In this document: positions 57,301 through 63,720 of the stretch, in pieces
How the letters are laid out: every line of letters starts with the position of its first letter
Position numbering within the stretch: the first letter of the stretch is position 1
DNA from: Synchiropus splendidus
Taxonomy: Eukaryota; Chordata; Actinopteri; Syngnathiformes; Callionymidae
DNA length: 64,000 nt
Assembly: GCF_027744825.2 (NCBI RefSeq)
Contig: NC_071342.1
Coordinates: 18,878,501-18,942,500, forward strand
Direction: 5' to 3'
The notes under the pieces: generated by a model
Database searches by the model: none
Told to the model about the DNA's origin: nothing
Seen by the model: only the letters and a program-made list of their open reading frames with translations
Position numbers and translations under genes: made by a program

Positions 57301-59352
57301 TGTCTCTCCAGCACCTGAATGGTCTGAGCAGTTTTTGGATCAATGATGAGGATGCTGGAGTGACATCCTTGTGCTATCAGGCCCTGCCAGCCCCTGTAGC
57401 AGAGCAGTGCACAGAATATTTGATGATGACAAGGACTTTTGATAGTGAGACACCTTTAAGGTTTAAGGTACTTTCAATATCTATAGGCATCTCATGACAC
57501 ACATGCAGTGCCGATATCATCCACGCTGACTAAGATTCAGGTCAGGTACCCTCACTGTACACAGAGAGTATTTGAACAAATACAAAATATACTTAAGTCA
57601 GGCTCTTGAGGTGATGCTGAAGCACAGTCAAAAAATACAACACTAAATCAGGTAGTAGAGGGTTTATAGGATAAACACAGCAAGGTATGTTTCAGTTGCT
57701 TTAATGATAGCCTCAAAACAACATTGAGGCAAGTGTAGTGTGGTCGTGACCAATACACTATTTAATTAATTATTATTATTATTTGATTAAAAAAAAAAAC
57801 TACAGACGGTAGTATGTAATGTCTGTTTTTTGTAAATTTGTTATGTTTGTTTTATTACAAATATTAGTGAGGGGGAGGGGTTGGAGAGCGTGAGGAATTT
57901 AAACTGGTACAGGCTTTTGCTGCTACTTAAATACGTAATGGTCTCATACTGATCAGCCAGCTGCCTTGGAGGATGTGAAGAAAATGTTTTGTTCTTTGAC
58001 CTTCAGCATTTCATCATCAACCTCGATTACCCTACCTAATCACACCCATCCTCATCATGTCTGTATGTACTGCAACCACAAACCTCATTGGTTGTTTAGT
58101 TGACTGCATCATAAAAACTGGCACTTCCATTCCTATTATTCATCTAACACTCACTCTTCTATATGCACCCAATCCTTTTCACCTCCTCCCTTTCTATTAC
58201 AATTATAAATATTTTAGACATACAGTGTTTGGTGTTCTAACCCAAACTTTCACCTTTGAGATGATGAAAACCACCAAGAGTCATGATGAAGTTGGACAAA
58301 AATTGCACAAGAGTCAGATCAGAAACTCTAAAACAACATTCTGCCTGAGGAAAAAAGGCATCCATAGCATTACCAACGACTCTATGACAAAAATGTGCAT
58401 GATGTTTTATACCTGACAGCAGTAGGAGAGCGTATTATGAAAACAAATCAGCATAAAACAATAGGAAAAAAATATTTTGACCACAATCAGAAACTAGTAC
58501 TATCAGGGAATCTCAAACAGAGGACCATGATTGGGCAGTGTATGTTGTTTATGTGTAAAAAATCATATACAGAACTGACAACGGAAAAGAGCTAATGTTG
58601 AATGTTAAAAAGACAGATAATAAAGCACATCAGTAAATAAAGCTAGATTAAAACATGGTCAAAAACATGTATTTGTAAGTTTAAAAAAGGTAACATTAAT
58701 TGCATGAGTGCACTTTATAGATCATTTGACAATGACAAAAATTCCTGCAGATGTCCAATTAAGTATTGTAAAAAGTTGGGCTAACCTGGATTTGCCTTTC
58801 TGCATGTGTCACTGCAACTGTCATGTATGTAAAAAGAGTCTGACTTGAAATATTTTCCTGAGCGCCATTTAAATCCAGAATTTTCTGTAATTTCTTGCAT
58901 ACAGGTTGAATCAGTTCCTTGTTAGAACACTGGTTTTAAACAAAAAGACCAATTTTGTATTGCATTTAAAGTAAATAAACAGCAGCAGAAGGAAGGATCA
59001 TAAATAACAAGCGTGCATGTGACATGTTGTTATATGACAGGTCATCAGAATTCCTCCGGGCCACATCACATGACACGAAATGTCATTCTACTAATAGCGC
59101 TTCAGCAAAACAAACCTCTCACAATTGGCTTTATGTGTGCATCTATAATTACCAATTCTAAAATAACTTCTGACATGACATCGCAGTTAGCTCGTCAATC
59201 GCACATATTCATTCAAAAACAACCGGCTAGCAAATACGCTGCTAACGGAAGAACAGCTGTACTCACCAATCAACTGCGGTTTTATTCTGCAAATTGAGGG
59301 TGCCAGTCAATGTCCGAGCCGCTAGTTTAATGTTGACTGTGTACGGAATCAT
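13552..59352 (-). CDS. wdr11: WDR11 (WD repeat protein 11), whole coding span, 29 exons
   Basis: Joining 29 exons on the minus strand gives one open frame of 3,729 nt (1,242 residues; human WDR11 is about 1,224). Every phase agrees across junctions and the order follows the vertebrate protein throughout. WD-type strand ends are visible as IIVWD (95-99), IVLWN (141-145), VMLWE (382-386), LELWD (593-597), LNFWD (732-736) and AEVWD (774-778). From about residue 840 the chain is expected to be helical (known for the family, not visible here). Known role: cytosolic/trans-Golgi protein that with FAM91A1 and C17orf75 helps capture AP-1 type vesicles; also reported to bind EMX1 and to act in ciliary Hedgehog signalling. 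Oddities: an Ala/Pro-rich insert at 213-223, a C-terminus longer than human, and three consecutive non-GT introns at the 3' end. Identification is near certain; single boundaries are given per exon. Confidence 0.97.
13752..14165 (-). other. wdr11: wdr11 intron 28: U12-type AT-AC intron (414 bp)
   Basis: Starts ATATCCTTT, a perfect match to the minor-spliceosome AT-AC donor consensus. The branch motif TCCTTGAC is at 13763-13770 and its A (13764) lies 12-13 nt before the 3' splice site. The intron ends in AC. No GT-AG choice joins exons 28 and 29 in frame. Confidence 0.93.
14166..14245 (-). CDS. wdr11: wdr11 exon 28, followed by a U12 AT donor
   Basis: Residues 1150-1176 plus one base (80 nt): [20 protein letters not shown], then EANDST. 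It ends GACTCCACCA and is followed by ATATCCTTT. Reading on gives N-I-L-stop. Splicing AT-AC gives the conserved T-N-K-L-I instead. Confidence 0.95.
14246..14685 (-). other. wdr11: wdr11 intron 27: GC-AG intron (440 bp)
   Basis: Donor CACAG|GCAAGT, acceptor TGACAG|TATGAGG. It has the same six-base GC donor as the preceding intron. Confidence 0.92.
14686..14831 (-). CDS. wdr11: wdr11 exon 27, followed by a second GC donor
   Basis: Residues 1102-1149 plus two bases (146 nt): [40 protein letters not shown], then YKVGEMLH. Ends CACAG before GCAAGT. Joining to exon 28 restores the conserved LHSMRQFD. Using the GT four bases on would shift the frame into a stop. Confidence 0.96.
14832..15078 (-). 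other. wdr11: wdr11 intron 26: GC-AG intron (247 bp)
   Basis: Donor AAG|GCAAGT, acceptor TGCAG|GTGCG. The flanks fit the strict consensus seen at natural GC donors, where the mismatch is offset by strong pairing elsewhere. Confidence 0.92.
15079..15176 (-). CDS. wdr11: wdr11 exon 26, followed by a GC donor
   Basis: Residues 1069-1101 (98 nt): [20 protein letters not shown], then [12 protein letters not shown]. The acceptor is GGCAG. The conserved WLAK ends at AAG, immediately followed by GCAAGT, so the donor must be GC. No GT nearby keeps the frame with exon 27 (VRLNP). Confidence 0.96.
15703..15868 (-). CDS. wdr11: wdr11 exon 25
   Basis: Residues 1014-1068 plus one base (166 nt): [40 protein letters not shown], then [15 protein letters not shown]. 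Almost identical to human here. Acceptor TCTCAG, donor GTACGT. Intron 25 (526 bp) shows no features. Confidence 0.98.
15869..18254 (-). other. wdr11: wdr11 intron 24 (2,386 bp)
   Basis: Contains a terminator-like hairpin at 16621-16650 and, at about 17230-17930, plus-strand sequence that reads like a decayed transposon protein. Confidence 0.75.
17230..17930 (+). mobile_element. Possible decayed retrotransposon coding sequence
   Basis: Near 17700-17930 a plus-strand frame broken by stops reads [20 protein letters not shown], then LWISR, then [16 protein letters not shown]. The (R/K)A..A.E.A...LW..R pattern recalls proteins of fish non-LTR elements. Three in-frame stops show it is dead. The family is uncertain and chance resemblance is possible. 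Confidence 0.3.
18255..18350 (-). CDS. wdr11: wdr11 exon 24
   Basis: Residues 982-1013 (96 nt): [20 protein letters not shown], then [12 protein letters not shown]. Acceptor CCGCAG, donor GTGAGT, phase 0 at both ends. Confidence 0.97.
19566..19611. repeat. (TGGA)n microsatellite
   Basis: About eleven TGGA units in a row, inside wdr11 intron 23, running directly into a dispersed-repeat-like sequence. Such runs often sit at transposon tails. Confidence 0.95.
19612..19760 (+). repeat. Teleost dispersed repeat (TTTATATA..CACCTTTCATA type)
   Basis: The order 'ttatatatcacctttcata ... caatgtgcttaacataatgcaattcag ... aagataaaa' follows the common fish repeat 'tttgtatagcgcctttcata ... caaagtgctttacataa.gcaatt'. 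The copy is clearly degenerate. Family name not assigned. Confidence 0.45.
21011..21200 (-). CDS. wdr11: wdr11 exon 23
   Basis: Residues 918-981 (190 nt): [20 protein letters not shown], then a variable linker, then [15 protein letters not shown]. The linker (about 940-962) is Gln/Ser-rich and less conserved. Acceptor TCACAG, donor GTCAGT, phase 0. Longer minus-strand frames over this exon are shadows. Confidence 0.97.
21201..22704 (-). other. wdr11: wdr11 intron 22 (1,504 bp)
   Basis: Standard GT-AG intron, AT-rich. No exon, RNA gene or clear repeat seen. Confidence 0.75.
22705..22770 (-). CDS. wdr11: wdr11 exon 22
   Basis: Residues 896-917 plus two bases (66 nt): [20 protein letters not shown], then S. 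Acceptor CCCCAG, donor GTGAAC. Intron 21 is 260 bp. Confidence 0.96.
23031..23093 (-). CDS. wdr11: wdr11 exon 21
   Basis: Residues 875-895 plus two bases (63 nt): [20 protein letters not shown], then T. Acceptor TTCCAG, donor GTGAGT. The IQEQLNSL core is conserved with human LQEQLNSL. Confidence 0.95.
   Translation of the reverse strand, partial: RLQREGGDKGLDPGAAQFPD
23297..23393. repeat. 15-bp inverted repeat around a (TA)n tract
   Basis: TTTCTGCTTTGAAAT (23297-23311) is perfectly repeated in inverse at 23379-23393, enclosing 67 bp that include a TA run at 23340-23380. Lies in wdr11 intron 20 (391 bp). Confidence 0.9.
23485..23593 (-). CDS. wdr11: wdr11 exon 20
   Basis: Residues 839-874 plus two bases (109 nt): [20 protein letters not shown], then [15 protein letters not shown]. 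Donor GTGAGA after CAAGT. Start of the helical half of the protein (inference from the family). Confidence 0.95.
23594..23694 (-). other. wdr11: wdr11 intron 19 (101 bp) with tandem acceptors
   Basis: The shortest intron of the gene. Two in-frame acceptors lie 6 nt apart: GTCCAG before ATTCAG (exon 20 start 23593), and ATTCAG before TTTGG (exon 20 start 23587). The first keeps two residues (D-S) where human has E-P and is preferred. The second would delete them. Confidence 0.7.
23695..23866 (-). CDS. wdr11: wdr11 exon 19
   Basis: Residues 782-838 plus one base (172 nt): [40 protein letters not shown], then [17 protein letters not shown]. It is the last clear propeller exon. Acceptor CTTCAG, donor GTTTGC (weak). 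Confidence 0.97.
23867..25793 (-). other. wdr11: wdr11 intron 18 (1,927 bp)
   Basis: Standard GT-AG intron. AT-rich, no exon, RNA gene or clear repeat seen. Confidence 0.75.
25794..25908 (-). CDS. wdr11: wdr11 exon 18
   Basis: Residues 743-781 (115 nt): [20 protein letters not shown], then [19 protein letters not shown] strand end AEVWD at 774-778. Acceptor AAAAAAG, donor GTCAGG, phase 0. Confidence 0.97.
25909..27145 (-). other. wdr11: wdr11 intron 17 (1,237 bp)
   Basis: Contains a plus-strand LINE-like relic at about 26500-26700 (separate entry). Otherwise unremarkable. Confidence 0.75.
26500..26700 (+). mobile_element. Relic of a fish LINE reverse transcriptase C-terminus
   Basis: The plus-strand frame reads [19 protein letters not shown], then [17 protein letters not shown]. 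It matches in spacing the 'RTELGKTAF...AP..WN.LQ..LK...L..LG.FK' tail that ends many fish non-LTR reverse transcriptases. W is replaced and only the last roughly 60 residues remain, as expected of an old 5'-truncated insertion. Family assignment is from memory. Confidence 0.5.
27146..27252 (-). CDS. wdr11: wdr11 exon 17
   Basis: Residues 708-742 plus two bases (107 nt): [20 protein letters not shown], then [15 protein letters not shown]. The WD strand end is LNFWD at 732-736. Acceptor TTGTAG, donor GTAGTG. Confidence 0.97.
27253..30255 (-). other. wdr11: wdr11 intron 16 (3,003 bp)
   Basis: Contains an AT dinucleotide run at 27329-27372. The rest is AT-rich with a (GTTT)n-like patch near 28770. 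No exon or clear transposon identified. Confidence 0.75.
27329..27372. repeat. (AT)n microsatellite, 44 bp
   Basis: About 22 uninterrupted AT units in wdr11 intron 16, within 80 bp of the exon 17 acceptor. Likely polymorphic in length. Confidence 0.95.
30256..30403 (-). CDS. wdr11: wdr11 exon 16
   Basis: Residues 658-707 (148 nt): [38 protein letters not shown], then ARIPPD. Acceptor TTCCAG, donor GTGAGT, phase 0. Confidence 0.97.
30404..32121 (-). other. wdr11: wdr11 intron 15 (1,718 bp)
   Basis: GT-AG with a weak GTCACA donor. A long minus-strand open frame runs from about 30771 into exon 16, but the part before the acceptor at 30404 is not conserved WDR11 sequence. Nothing else seen. Confidence 0.75.
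32122..32243 (-). CDS. wdr11: wdr11 exon 15
   Basis: Residues 618-657 plus two bases (122 nt): [20 protein letters not shown], then [16 protein letters not shown]. The basic KSLKKKQ stretch and the acidic/serine run after it form a probable exposed linker. Acceptor CAAAG, donor GTCACA, a poor match to consensus, but the phase to exon 16 is right (S658 is split). Confidence 0.95.
32783..32891 (-). CDS. wdr11: wdr11 exon 14
   Basis: Residues 581-617 (109 nt): [20 protein letters not shown], then [15 protein letters not shown]. The WD strand end LELWD is at 593-597. Acceptor CCACAG, donor GTATGA, phase 0. Intron 14 (539 bp) is empty. Confidence 0.97.
33627..33702 (-). CDS. wdr11: wdr11 exon 13
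   Basis: Residues 556-580 plus two bases (76 nt): [20 protein letters not shown], then KVSHLK. Acceptor TTACAG, donor GTAAGT. Intron 13 (735 bp, 32892-33626) shows nothing notable. Confidence 0.96.
33703..35428 (-). other. wdr11: wdr11 intron 12 (1,726 bp)
   Basis: Standard GT-AG intron with AT-rich sequence. No exon, RNA gene or clear repeat seen. Confidence 0.75.
35429..35535 (-). CDS. wdr11: wdr11 exon 12
   Basis: Residues 520-555 plus one base (107 nt): [20 protein letters not shown], then [14 protein letters not shown]. Acceptor CCTCACAG, donor GTATGA. Human has LVDL where this has HVNL. Confidence 0.96.
35700..36200. promoter_or_regulatory. Candidate intronic enhancer (octamer and homeobox motif block)
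   Basis: Within intron 11, this low-copy-looking block contains ATGCAAAT at 35816-35823 and its inverted copy ATTTGCAT at 35885-35892. A TAATTAGTCAATT-like cluster lies near 35791 and several ATTA/TAAT cores follow to 36160. That mix is typical of conserved developmental enhancers near FGFR2-type loci, but conservation cannot be tested here. Inference only. Confidence 0.3.
38551..38593. repeat. 17-bp-stem palindrome in intron 11
   Basis: Left arm GACCAGTTATTTAACTG (38551-38567) and right arm CAGTTAAATAACTGGTC (38574-38590) are perfect reverse complements with a 6-nt spacer. A second palindrome, CCTGACCAGTTA / TAACTGGTCAGG (38568-38579 and 38582-38593), shares the right arm. So the same half-site occurs three times in alternating orientation. 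Confidence 0.9.
38699..38783 (-). CDS. wdr11: wdr11 exon 11
   Basis: Residues 492-519 plus two bases (85 nt): [15 protein letters not shown], then [11 protein letters not shown]. Acceptor CCCTAG, donor GTGAGG. Confidence 0.97.
38784..44752 (-). other. wdr11: wdr11 intron 10 (5,969 bp, largest)
   Basis: No exon found. The stretch around 42900-43270 looks low-copy and includes an octamer ATGCAAAT at 43154-43161, a possible regulatory block. A plus-strand 140-codon frame at 44032-44454 is probably chance. The rest is AT-rich with short A runs. Confidence 0.75.
44753..44929 (-). CDS. wdr11: wdr11 exon 10
   Basis: Residues 433-491 plus one base (177 nt): [42 protein letters not shown]. This links the two propeller halves and is highly conserved. 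Acceptor CTCCAG, donor GTAAGT. Confidence 0.97.
45703..45803 (-). CDS. wdr11: wdr11 exon 9
   Basis: Residues 399-432 plus one base (101 nt): [18 protein letters not shown], then QDLSLNSMI. Acceptor TTTCAG, donor GTATAT (a weak donor). Both phases fit the neighbours. Confidence 0.96.
46627..46825 (-). CDS. wdr11: wdr11 exon 8
   Basis: Residues 333-398 plus two bases (199 nt): [37 protein letters not shown], then the WD strand end VMLWELK (382-388). Acceptor TTACAG, donor GTACGT. Introns 8 (823 bp) and 9 (773 bp) hold nothing I recognise. Confidence 0.97.
47357..47459 (-). CDS. wdr11: wdr11 exon 7
   Basis: Residues 299-332 plus one base (103 nt): [19 protein letters not shown], then [15 protein letters not shown]. 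The [10 protein letters not shown] core is conserved with human. Acceptor GTTCAG, donor GTATGA. Intron 7 (531 bp, 46826-47356) is empty. Confidence 0.96.
47460..50184 (-). other. wdr11: wdr11 intron 6 (2,725 bp)
   Basis: Contains a LINE-like fragment at about 47860-48010 (plus strand; separate entry) and a 10-bp-stem hairpin at 48603-48629. A 125-codon plus-strand frame at 49073-49450 has no recognisable content. Confidence 0.75.
47860..48010 (+). mobile_element. Fragment resembling the C-terminal end of a fish LINE protein
   Basis: A plus-strand frame reads [15 protein letters not shown]. It strongly recalls the 'RTRWRDYISGLAWERLGI' tail found in proteins of fish non-LTR retrotransposons. 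The stretch is short and isolated inside a wdr11 intron, with no reverse transcriptase upstream, so it would be a 5'-truncated relic. The match is from memory. Confidence 0.4.
50185..50350 (-). CDS. wdr11: wdr11 exon 6
   Basis: Residues 243-298 (166 nt), phase 0 at the end: [28 protein letters not shown], then ERSGVPFTQ. Acceptor CTGCAG, donor GTGAGA. Confidence 0.97.
50351..54714 (-). other. wdr11: wdr11 intron 5 (4,364 bp)
   Basis: Second-largest intron. AT-rich; includes short AATT repeats near 53893 and A/T runs. I found no exon, RNA gene or recognisable transposon. The open frames inside it are short and unconvincing. Confidence 0.75.
54715..54916 (-). CDS. wdr11: wdr11 exon 5, with Ala/Pro-rich insert
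   Basis: Residues 176-242 plus two bases (202 nt). Starts [13 protein letters not shown] and ends [16 protein letters not shown]. Between them lies a low-complexity Ala/Pro/Lys stretch at 213-223 ([11 protein letters not shown]) where the human protein is shorter and less biased. This loop is probably an exposed linker. Acceptor TTGCAG, donor GTAAGT. Confidence 0.96.
55155..55328 (-). CDS. wdr11: wdr11 exon 4
   Basis: Residues 118-175 plus one base (174 nt): [15 protein letters not shown], then IVLWN and [13 protein letters not shown]. This is among the most conserved stretches of the protein. Acceptor TGTCAG, donor GTAAGC. Introns 3 (245 bp) and 4 (238 bp) on either side are short and empty. 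Confidence 0.97.
55574..55727 (-). CDS. wdr11: wdr11 exon 3
   Basis: Residues 67-117 plus one base (154 nt). Begins [12 protein letters not shown] and carries the first clear WD strand end IIVWD at 95-99, then [11 protein letters not shown]. Acceptor GGCAG, donor GTAGAC. An open frame continues upstream into the intron but has no conserved sequence before the acceptor. Confidence 0.97.
55728..57281 (-). other. wdr11: wdr11 intron 2 (1,554 bp)
   Basis: Standard GT-AG intron. I see no coding exon, RNA gene or clear repeat in it; the open frames at 56571-57007 have no recognisable content. Confidence 0.75.
57282..57393 (-). CDS. wdr11: wdr11 exon 2
   Basis: Residues 29-66 (112 nt), starting [14 protein letters not shown] and ending ANVVK. 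Acceptor CTACAG, donor GTAAGA, ends in phase 0. It forms the first strands of the N-terminal propeller. Confidence 0.96.
57394..59266 (-). other. wdr11: wdr11 intron 1 (1,873 bp)
   Basis: GTGAGT donor, CAG acceptor. Mostly AT-rich unique-looking sequence with a short ATT run near 57770. The stretch 58000-58230 reads like a worn retrotransposon copy (C-rich on the plus strand, with 'cctcattggttgttt'-like phrases known from fish LINEs), but I cannot assign a family. Confidence 0.8.
59267..59352 (-). CDS. wdr11: wdr11 exon 1 (coding part), start codon
   Basis: Encodes residues 1-28 plus two bases of W29. The start was chosen because [17 protein letters not shown] aligns with the MLPYTVNFKVSARTLTG type N-terminus of vertebrate WDR11. 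The donor is GTGAGT right after GATTG. The 5' untranslated part lies to the right and its length is unknown. Confidence 0.95.
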
Positions 59353-59447
59353 TGTCACCGGTTACTACTAACTCTGCATTCGTGAATCTTCAGTAAACGA
59401 TGCTAGAGTAAATTAGCTTTACTGGGACGGCTCTGTTGTCAAATGTA

Positions 59448-59455
59448 ACCGGAAG
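59448..59455 (+). promoter_or_regulatory. ETS/GABP-type site in the wdr11 promoter
   Basis: The sequence ACCGGAAG lies about 96 bp upstream of the wdr11 start codon. This site is typical of TATA-less promoters of broadly expressed genes. No TATA box is apparent between it and the ATG, so transcription probably starts somewhere in 59360-59450. The promoter role is inference from position and motif. Confidence 0.5.
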
Positions 59456-61451
59456 AGAGCTCGTGTTACTACTCTAAAAAGCCGACTGGAAACCACATAG
59501 TTAAAACGTTCCGCTTTTCAAAAACGACATCTGAGCGCAAGTTTTAATCGAATTATACACTAAATCATTGAATTTTATGAAACAAATTCTAAAGTTAAAA
59601 CCTTTAATATGTGATTCGGAACGAGACAGTGACAAACTAATTCAACAGTGACACTTAGTCTTGACGTTAATATAAGATAATGTATTAAATATTCCAAATA
59701 TATACATTTGGACTATCAGCAAGTTTAGCACTTAAACCAAAGCAGGGATTATGTGGAGTGTTCTTGAATATTCAGTAAATCATTTCCCCTTCTCAAGGTT
59801 GCAGCAGAAACACCCTGTTCTGAAATAATAAAACAAATAGCGAGTTAAAAAGCTATGTACAGGAGCTGTATACAAGCTGCTGCTCTCGGGATTCTGCATG
59901 GCGGTGAGAGAGAAGTGTTGTACATGATTTCAGAGCCAGGAGAAGAATCTAAACTTGGAAGTTGATCAGGGGCCAAAGTAGATGTTGACGGACAACACTG
60001 ATTTGAATTGGTCATCTCAATAAATAATGTTCAGTGACGTTGATGGCAACTTGGAACGCAGCATTTTGTGTTTACAGCCTTTGTTAAAATGAATACAAGA
60101 ATCTGTTGTGGAAAGCAATCGATGACTTTTTTTTTATTTCCCTTTATCAGCTCTGTTTTCCTTTAGCCAACATCTACCCTGAGGTAATAAATCAGCCTCT
60201 TGTTTATTAGATTTTTTTTTCTTGCTTATCACCAAAGTGTGGTTGTGACCAACTGTCAGTAACACAAAACAGGGGAGGGATAATCACACTCTGGGTCAGC
60301 CCAATAAGGGTCGGAGTGCTATGAGTGCTGGGCAGCTGCCATGTGAAATAGCCCCATTTTTGTCCGAGACCCATCTGGATGGCTTCTCGCTGGTGTCTGA
60401 ACACAGCCGGCATGTTTTATTAATATGTTGCTGGCATTGTTTGTTTATGCTCACAAATTCTCACCTCAGGCTAAATCCTGTATGATTTTCCCTTCACATG
60501 GGAGGAAATATTTTCTCTTGGCAAACAATAAAAGCTTCTTGTTTTGAATACTTAGTTTTACTTCCAGTTTGAATCCAGATGGAATGGATAAAGAGGATAT
60601 GAATAAGCTTTTCTGACACATCTCCTCATGTTTGTTGTTATTGAGTTTTCCAACTAGAAAGCTCATATGGATTGAGAAAGACGAACCGATATCTGGATCA
60701 GGTCCAATTTTAAGCACATAACACAAGGGTGAACTGCAACCGTGCAAAGAAAGATGGGTTTTCATTCTCTCTTCAGCACTAACAAAGACGAGAAAAACAA
60801 AAGACATCTTGATTTGATGACCTTCAGCAGCCTACAGTTAGGATTGAACTCTGGAGAAGACATTTTAAACGATAATAATCTCCATGCAAAAAATATCCAT
60901 TCAGCCACCTGCGTCACCTCTATCTGCAGTCTATAAGACAGAAATCCCTTGTTATAATTTTCAATAGAGTGTCATCATCAGGGCTTGTCTTGACCTTCAG
61001 ATAAAGCAAAAACATCACCCTAGATTTCTTTATCACTGTTATCCCACAATTTTCTTGACTTTTTTGAGCACATGGAGTTTCATAGATGAGTATATGCAGG
61101 GTGGGGCTCAAATCTGCGATAGGCTTTACCACTGATCTGCAAGGTTGTAATGGGCAGCAGCATGAAACAGCCAAGGCCACGGTCCTCCAGTTCAAGCAGG
61201 GGTCCAGGGATGCAATGCTTCATAAACAGGCAGAATAGACTGACTCACAGAAAACTGCAGTCCGGGACAGGAGACAAGGTCAGTTGCCAGGGATCCAAGA
61301 AGCAGACAAAGATGAAAAGAAGAGCACCACGGTCAGTGCTGCTGCAAGTGAAAAACAAGTCGACGCATCAGGATAGATCTGTAGTGTATAGAAAGAATGC
61401 AAACAAATCCACGTCATTTCCTCATCCTATTTGTTCGTCCACTTCGATAAG
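59456..61451. other. Upstream flank of wdr11, no gene recognised
   Basis: AT-rich near the promoter; 60130-60480 appears low-copy. Minus-strand frames at 60466-60807 and 60920-61195 show no known domain. Confidence 0.6.
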
Positions 61452-61511
61452 GGGAAACTGGATCATTTCCCACGGCACACCTGACAGTCTCTCACAGCTT
61501 GAGAAACACTG
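61452..61511 (-). mobile_element. hAT transposon terminus (solo end)
   Basis: Read on the minus strand from 61511 the sequence starts CAGTGTTTCTCAAGCTGTG, then carries GTGTGCCGTGGGAAA. This is the characteristic end of fish and vertebrate hAT elements (CAGTGTTTCTCAACC...GGCACAC). I found no matching opposite end or clear 8-bp duplication, so only a fragment is claimed. Confidence 0.5.
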
Positions 61512-63611
61512 CTTTAAAGGAAAGATCGGTTAAAAATAGCTAGAATTAAACATCACAGACCCTTCCTTCCTTCATGGTCACCTTTTAATTCTCCTGTAAA
61601 TAGTAGTGTTTCAGGCTTTTCCCAACCAAAATACCTCATAAAACATCTTTTATAGCTGTGTGCAATGTGATCATCCACTTGAAATGAAATTTAAAAAATA
61701 GACACACTCAGTGCTTCAGTAATTAAAACGGTAATTTTCGGTAAGTCATAATTTTCATTACATGGATTTAATGCGGAAAAGGTTCGAATTGATATTCTAA
61801 TTATTGCCTATGTCTCTGTGTTAAACCAGACCTTCAACCTTTCAACTTTGCCTTGTTTGTCTCACTATGAATACAAATGCAATTACAGCAAACAAGGCGT
61901 GAAGCAAATAGAGTTACTTTAAATGTCAACCAGAGGAGCTCACGTGGGAGTAAGAGCCCCAGTAGCTCTCACAGTGACTAGTGCGGGTCAACATCTTGGT
62001 TTTAATTATTTTCCACCTGCTTCCAGCTGCCAGATATCAGCACAGAGGGTCAGGGGATTTATAAGTGTTGAGACTTTTTCCATCTTTTTATGTGGCTGTT
62101 TTTTTTTTTTCTCCATCTCTCAGAGCGTTGGCCTCAAACATCTGAAGTCCCTCTGGGCACCTGGCGATGCTGACCTCTTGCAGGACTATCCATGTTTATG
62201 ACGCCCCCAAGGTTCAGTGATGTCTACTGTCGAAGTATAAAAACTTTGAAACCCTAAAGGCGTTGAAGAACTTTCAAACCACAATATCCGTTGCAGTTTC
62301 AGCTCTAGAGATGAGAATGCCAAAAGTGCCACTTGTCTTACCTAACATGACTTGGAAATTAAAGATGTCAAAATGACATTTTTTTGGCTTCGTATTTAAG
62401 TCAAAGCTTTTGTTTTGATTGGTAACTAGGTGGTCTACAGTCCCTGTGTTAGGACAGATGTCTCAGACCAGATGAGTGAGCACAGACCTCCTCAATACAA
62501 CTCATTTCCAAAGACGTGATTTTTACACAGTTTTGTTGTCAGATTTAACTTGTACATTCAAGGGATGTCAGAACAATCGACTGCCTGTGTAAGCTTGCCT
62601 CTAGCAATTGCTACATAACAAAGTTGCCGTGAACACAGCGTTGAAGAGGTCAAACCAGACAGTAAAGAGTCAGTTTCCTGAAACCCAATGAAATCTGGAA
62701 CACACTTCCAAGCTATTTTGTCAGTCGATGGATTGATGGACAGACGTAGCCTGAACATAATCTCAGCGGCAGAGGTTATAAACACTTGACATTATTGAAC
62801 ATATTAAAATGGCCTGAGAGCATTGGCCATTCCACACGTACATTGACTTAAAGCTTTGATGTTTCACGGCCTCCTTGAACACAGAAGACATCCAAATTAT
62901 CCTGGTGCGTGCCAAGACAAACCATTTAAAAAATGTTTATGGGTAGTGAAAAGAAATTGCAAACCTCCGTGCCGCTCATATCTGTCAGCCTCTTGATCTG
63001 TGTCGGCACAACCATCTGTCTAAACTCTCAGTGCGAAGGCAGGGAGAAAGATTAAAGGACCGGCTGATGCTGAAACATTCACATTTGTTTCCTTTAGAAG
63101 ATGACGCTCATTGAAGTTGGTTAGCAAGTTGTACAACGGCACATCACAGTTGACGAATTAACAGCTAAATGTTTCCAACGTCCTGCCAGCAGACCGACTT
63201 ATGAAGCCGTTTGACTTTGAATCTCGTCCTTTAATAGTGGGATATGAGAATGAGTCAGGATGTCAACATAACAGTCCCTTGCAGATCTTCTTTTATCAAA
63301 CTCTCACTTGAACATCTGACATAAGAATACTTAAGGCAGCTTTTAAAGAGCCATTTGCCTGGGCCGCATGAATATGTATTTTATTCATTTAACCGTATAA
63401 TTCTCTCCAGTAGAATGATTGAAATATTGCCCTTTGATACAGTGCATTTTTGCTCCTGTGCATCAAGATACTTCTCCAAAAATAATTTCTAGCAATGTTT
63501 CCAAAAGTATTTATCATGGACGTCTTTATATCTATATCTATATATTTTTTTAATATATATGTATGTATATGCAGGGACAACTTAAAACCCATAAAGTAAA
63601 ATTACAGTTAC
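61512..63611. other. Upstream flank, no gene recognised
   Basis: Low-copy-looking DNA with no exon-like block that I can support. 62850-63300 has a balanced composition and could be conserved non-coding sequence. TA-rich runs lie near 63530-63570. Confidence 0.55.
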
Positions 63612-63720
63612 CACCATTGACAGCAAGGTCTTTGTGTGACATCAGGATACCATCTTTGCTTCTTGCGGGTGATGTGATTCCATTATGGCCATGATCTTGC
63701 AAAAGGTTCTGTCTAGGATT
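63612..63720 (-). CDS. Orphan exon-like block, unknown gene
   Basis: On the minus strand a pyrimidine-rich tract and TTAACAG precede a 109-nt open stretch followed by GTAACT. It reads NPRQNLLQDHGHNGITSPAR, then SKDGILMSHKDLAVNG. Both splice sites are good and the frame is open throughout, but I do not recognise the protein and found no partner exon in the window. In human the upstream neighbour of WDR11 is PLPP4, and this does not look like it. Chance is possible. Confidence 0.25.
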
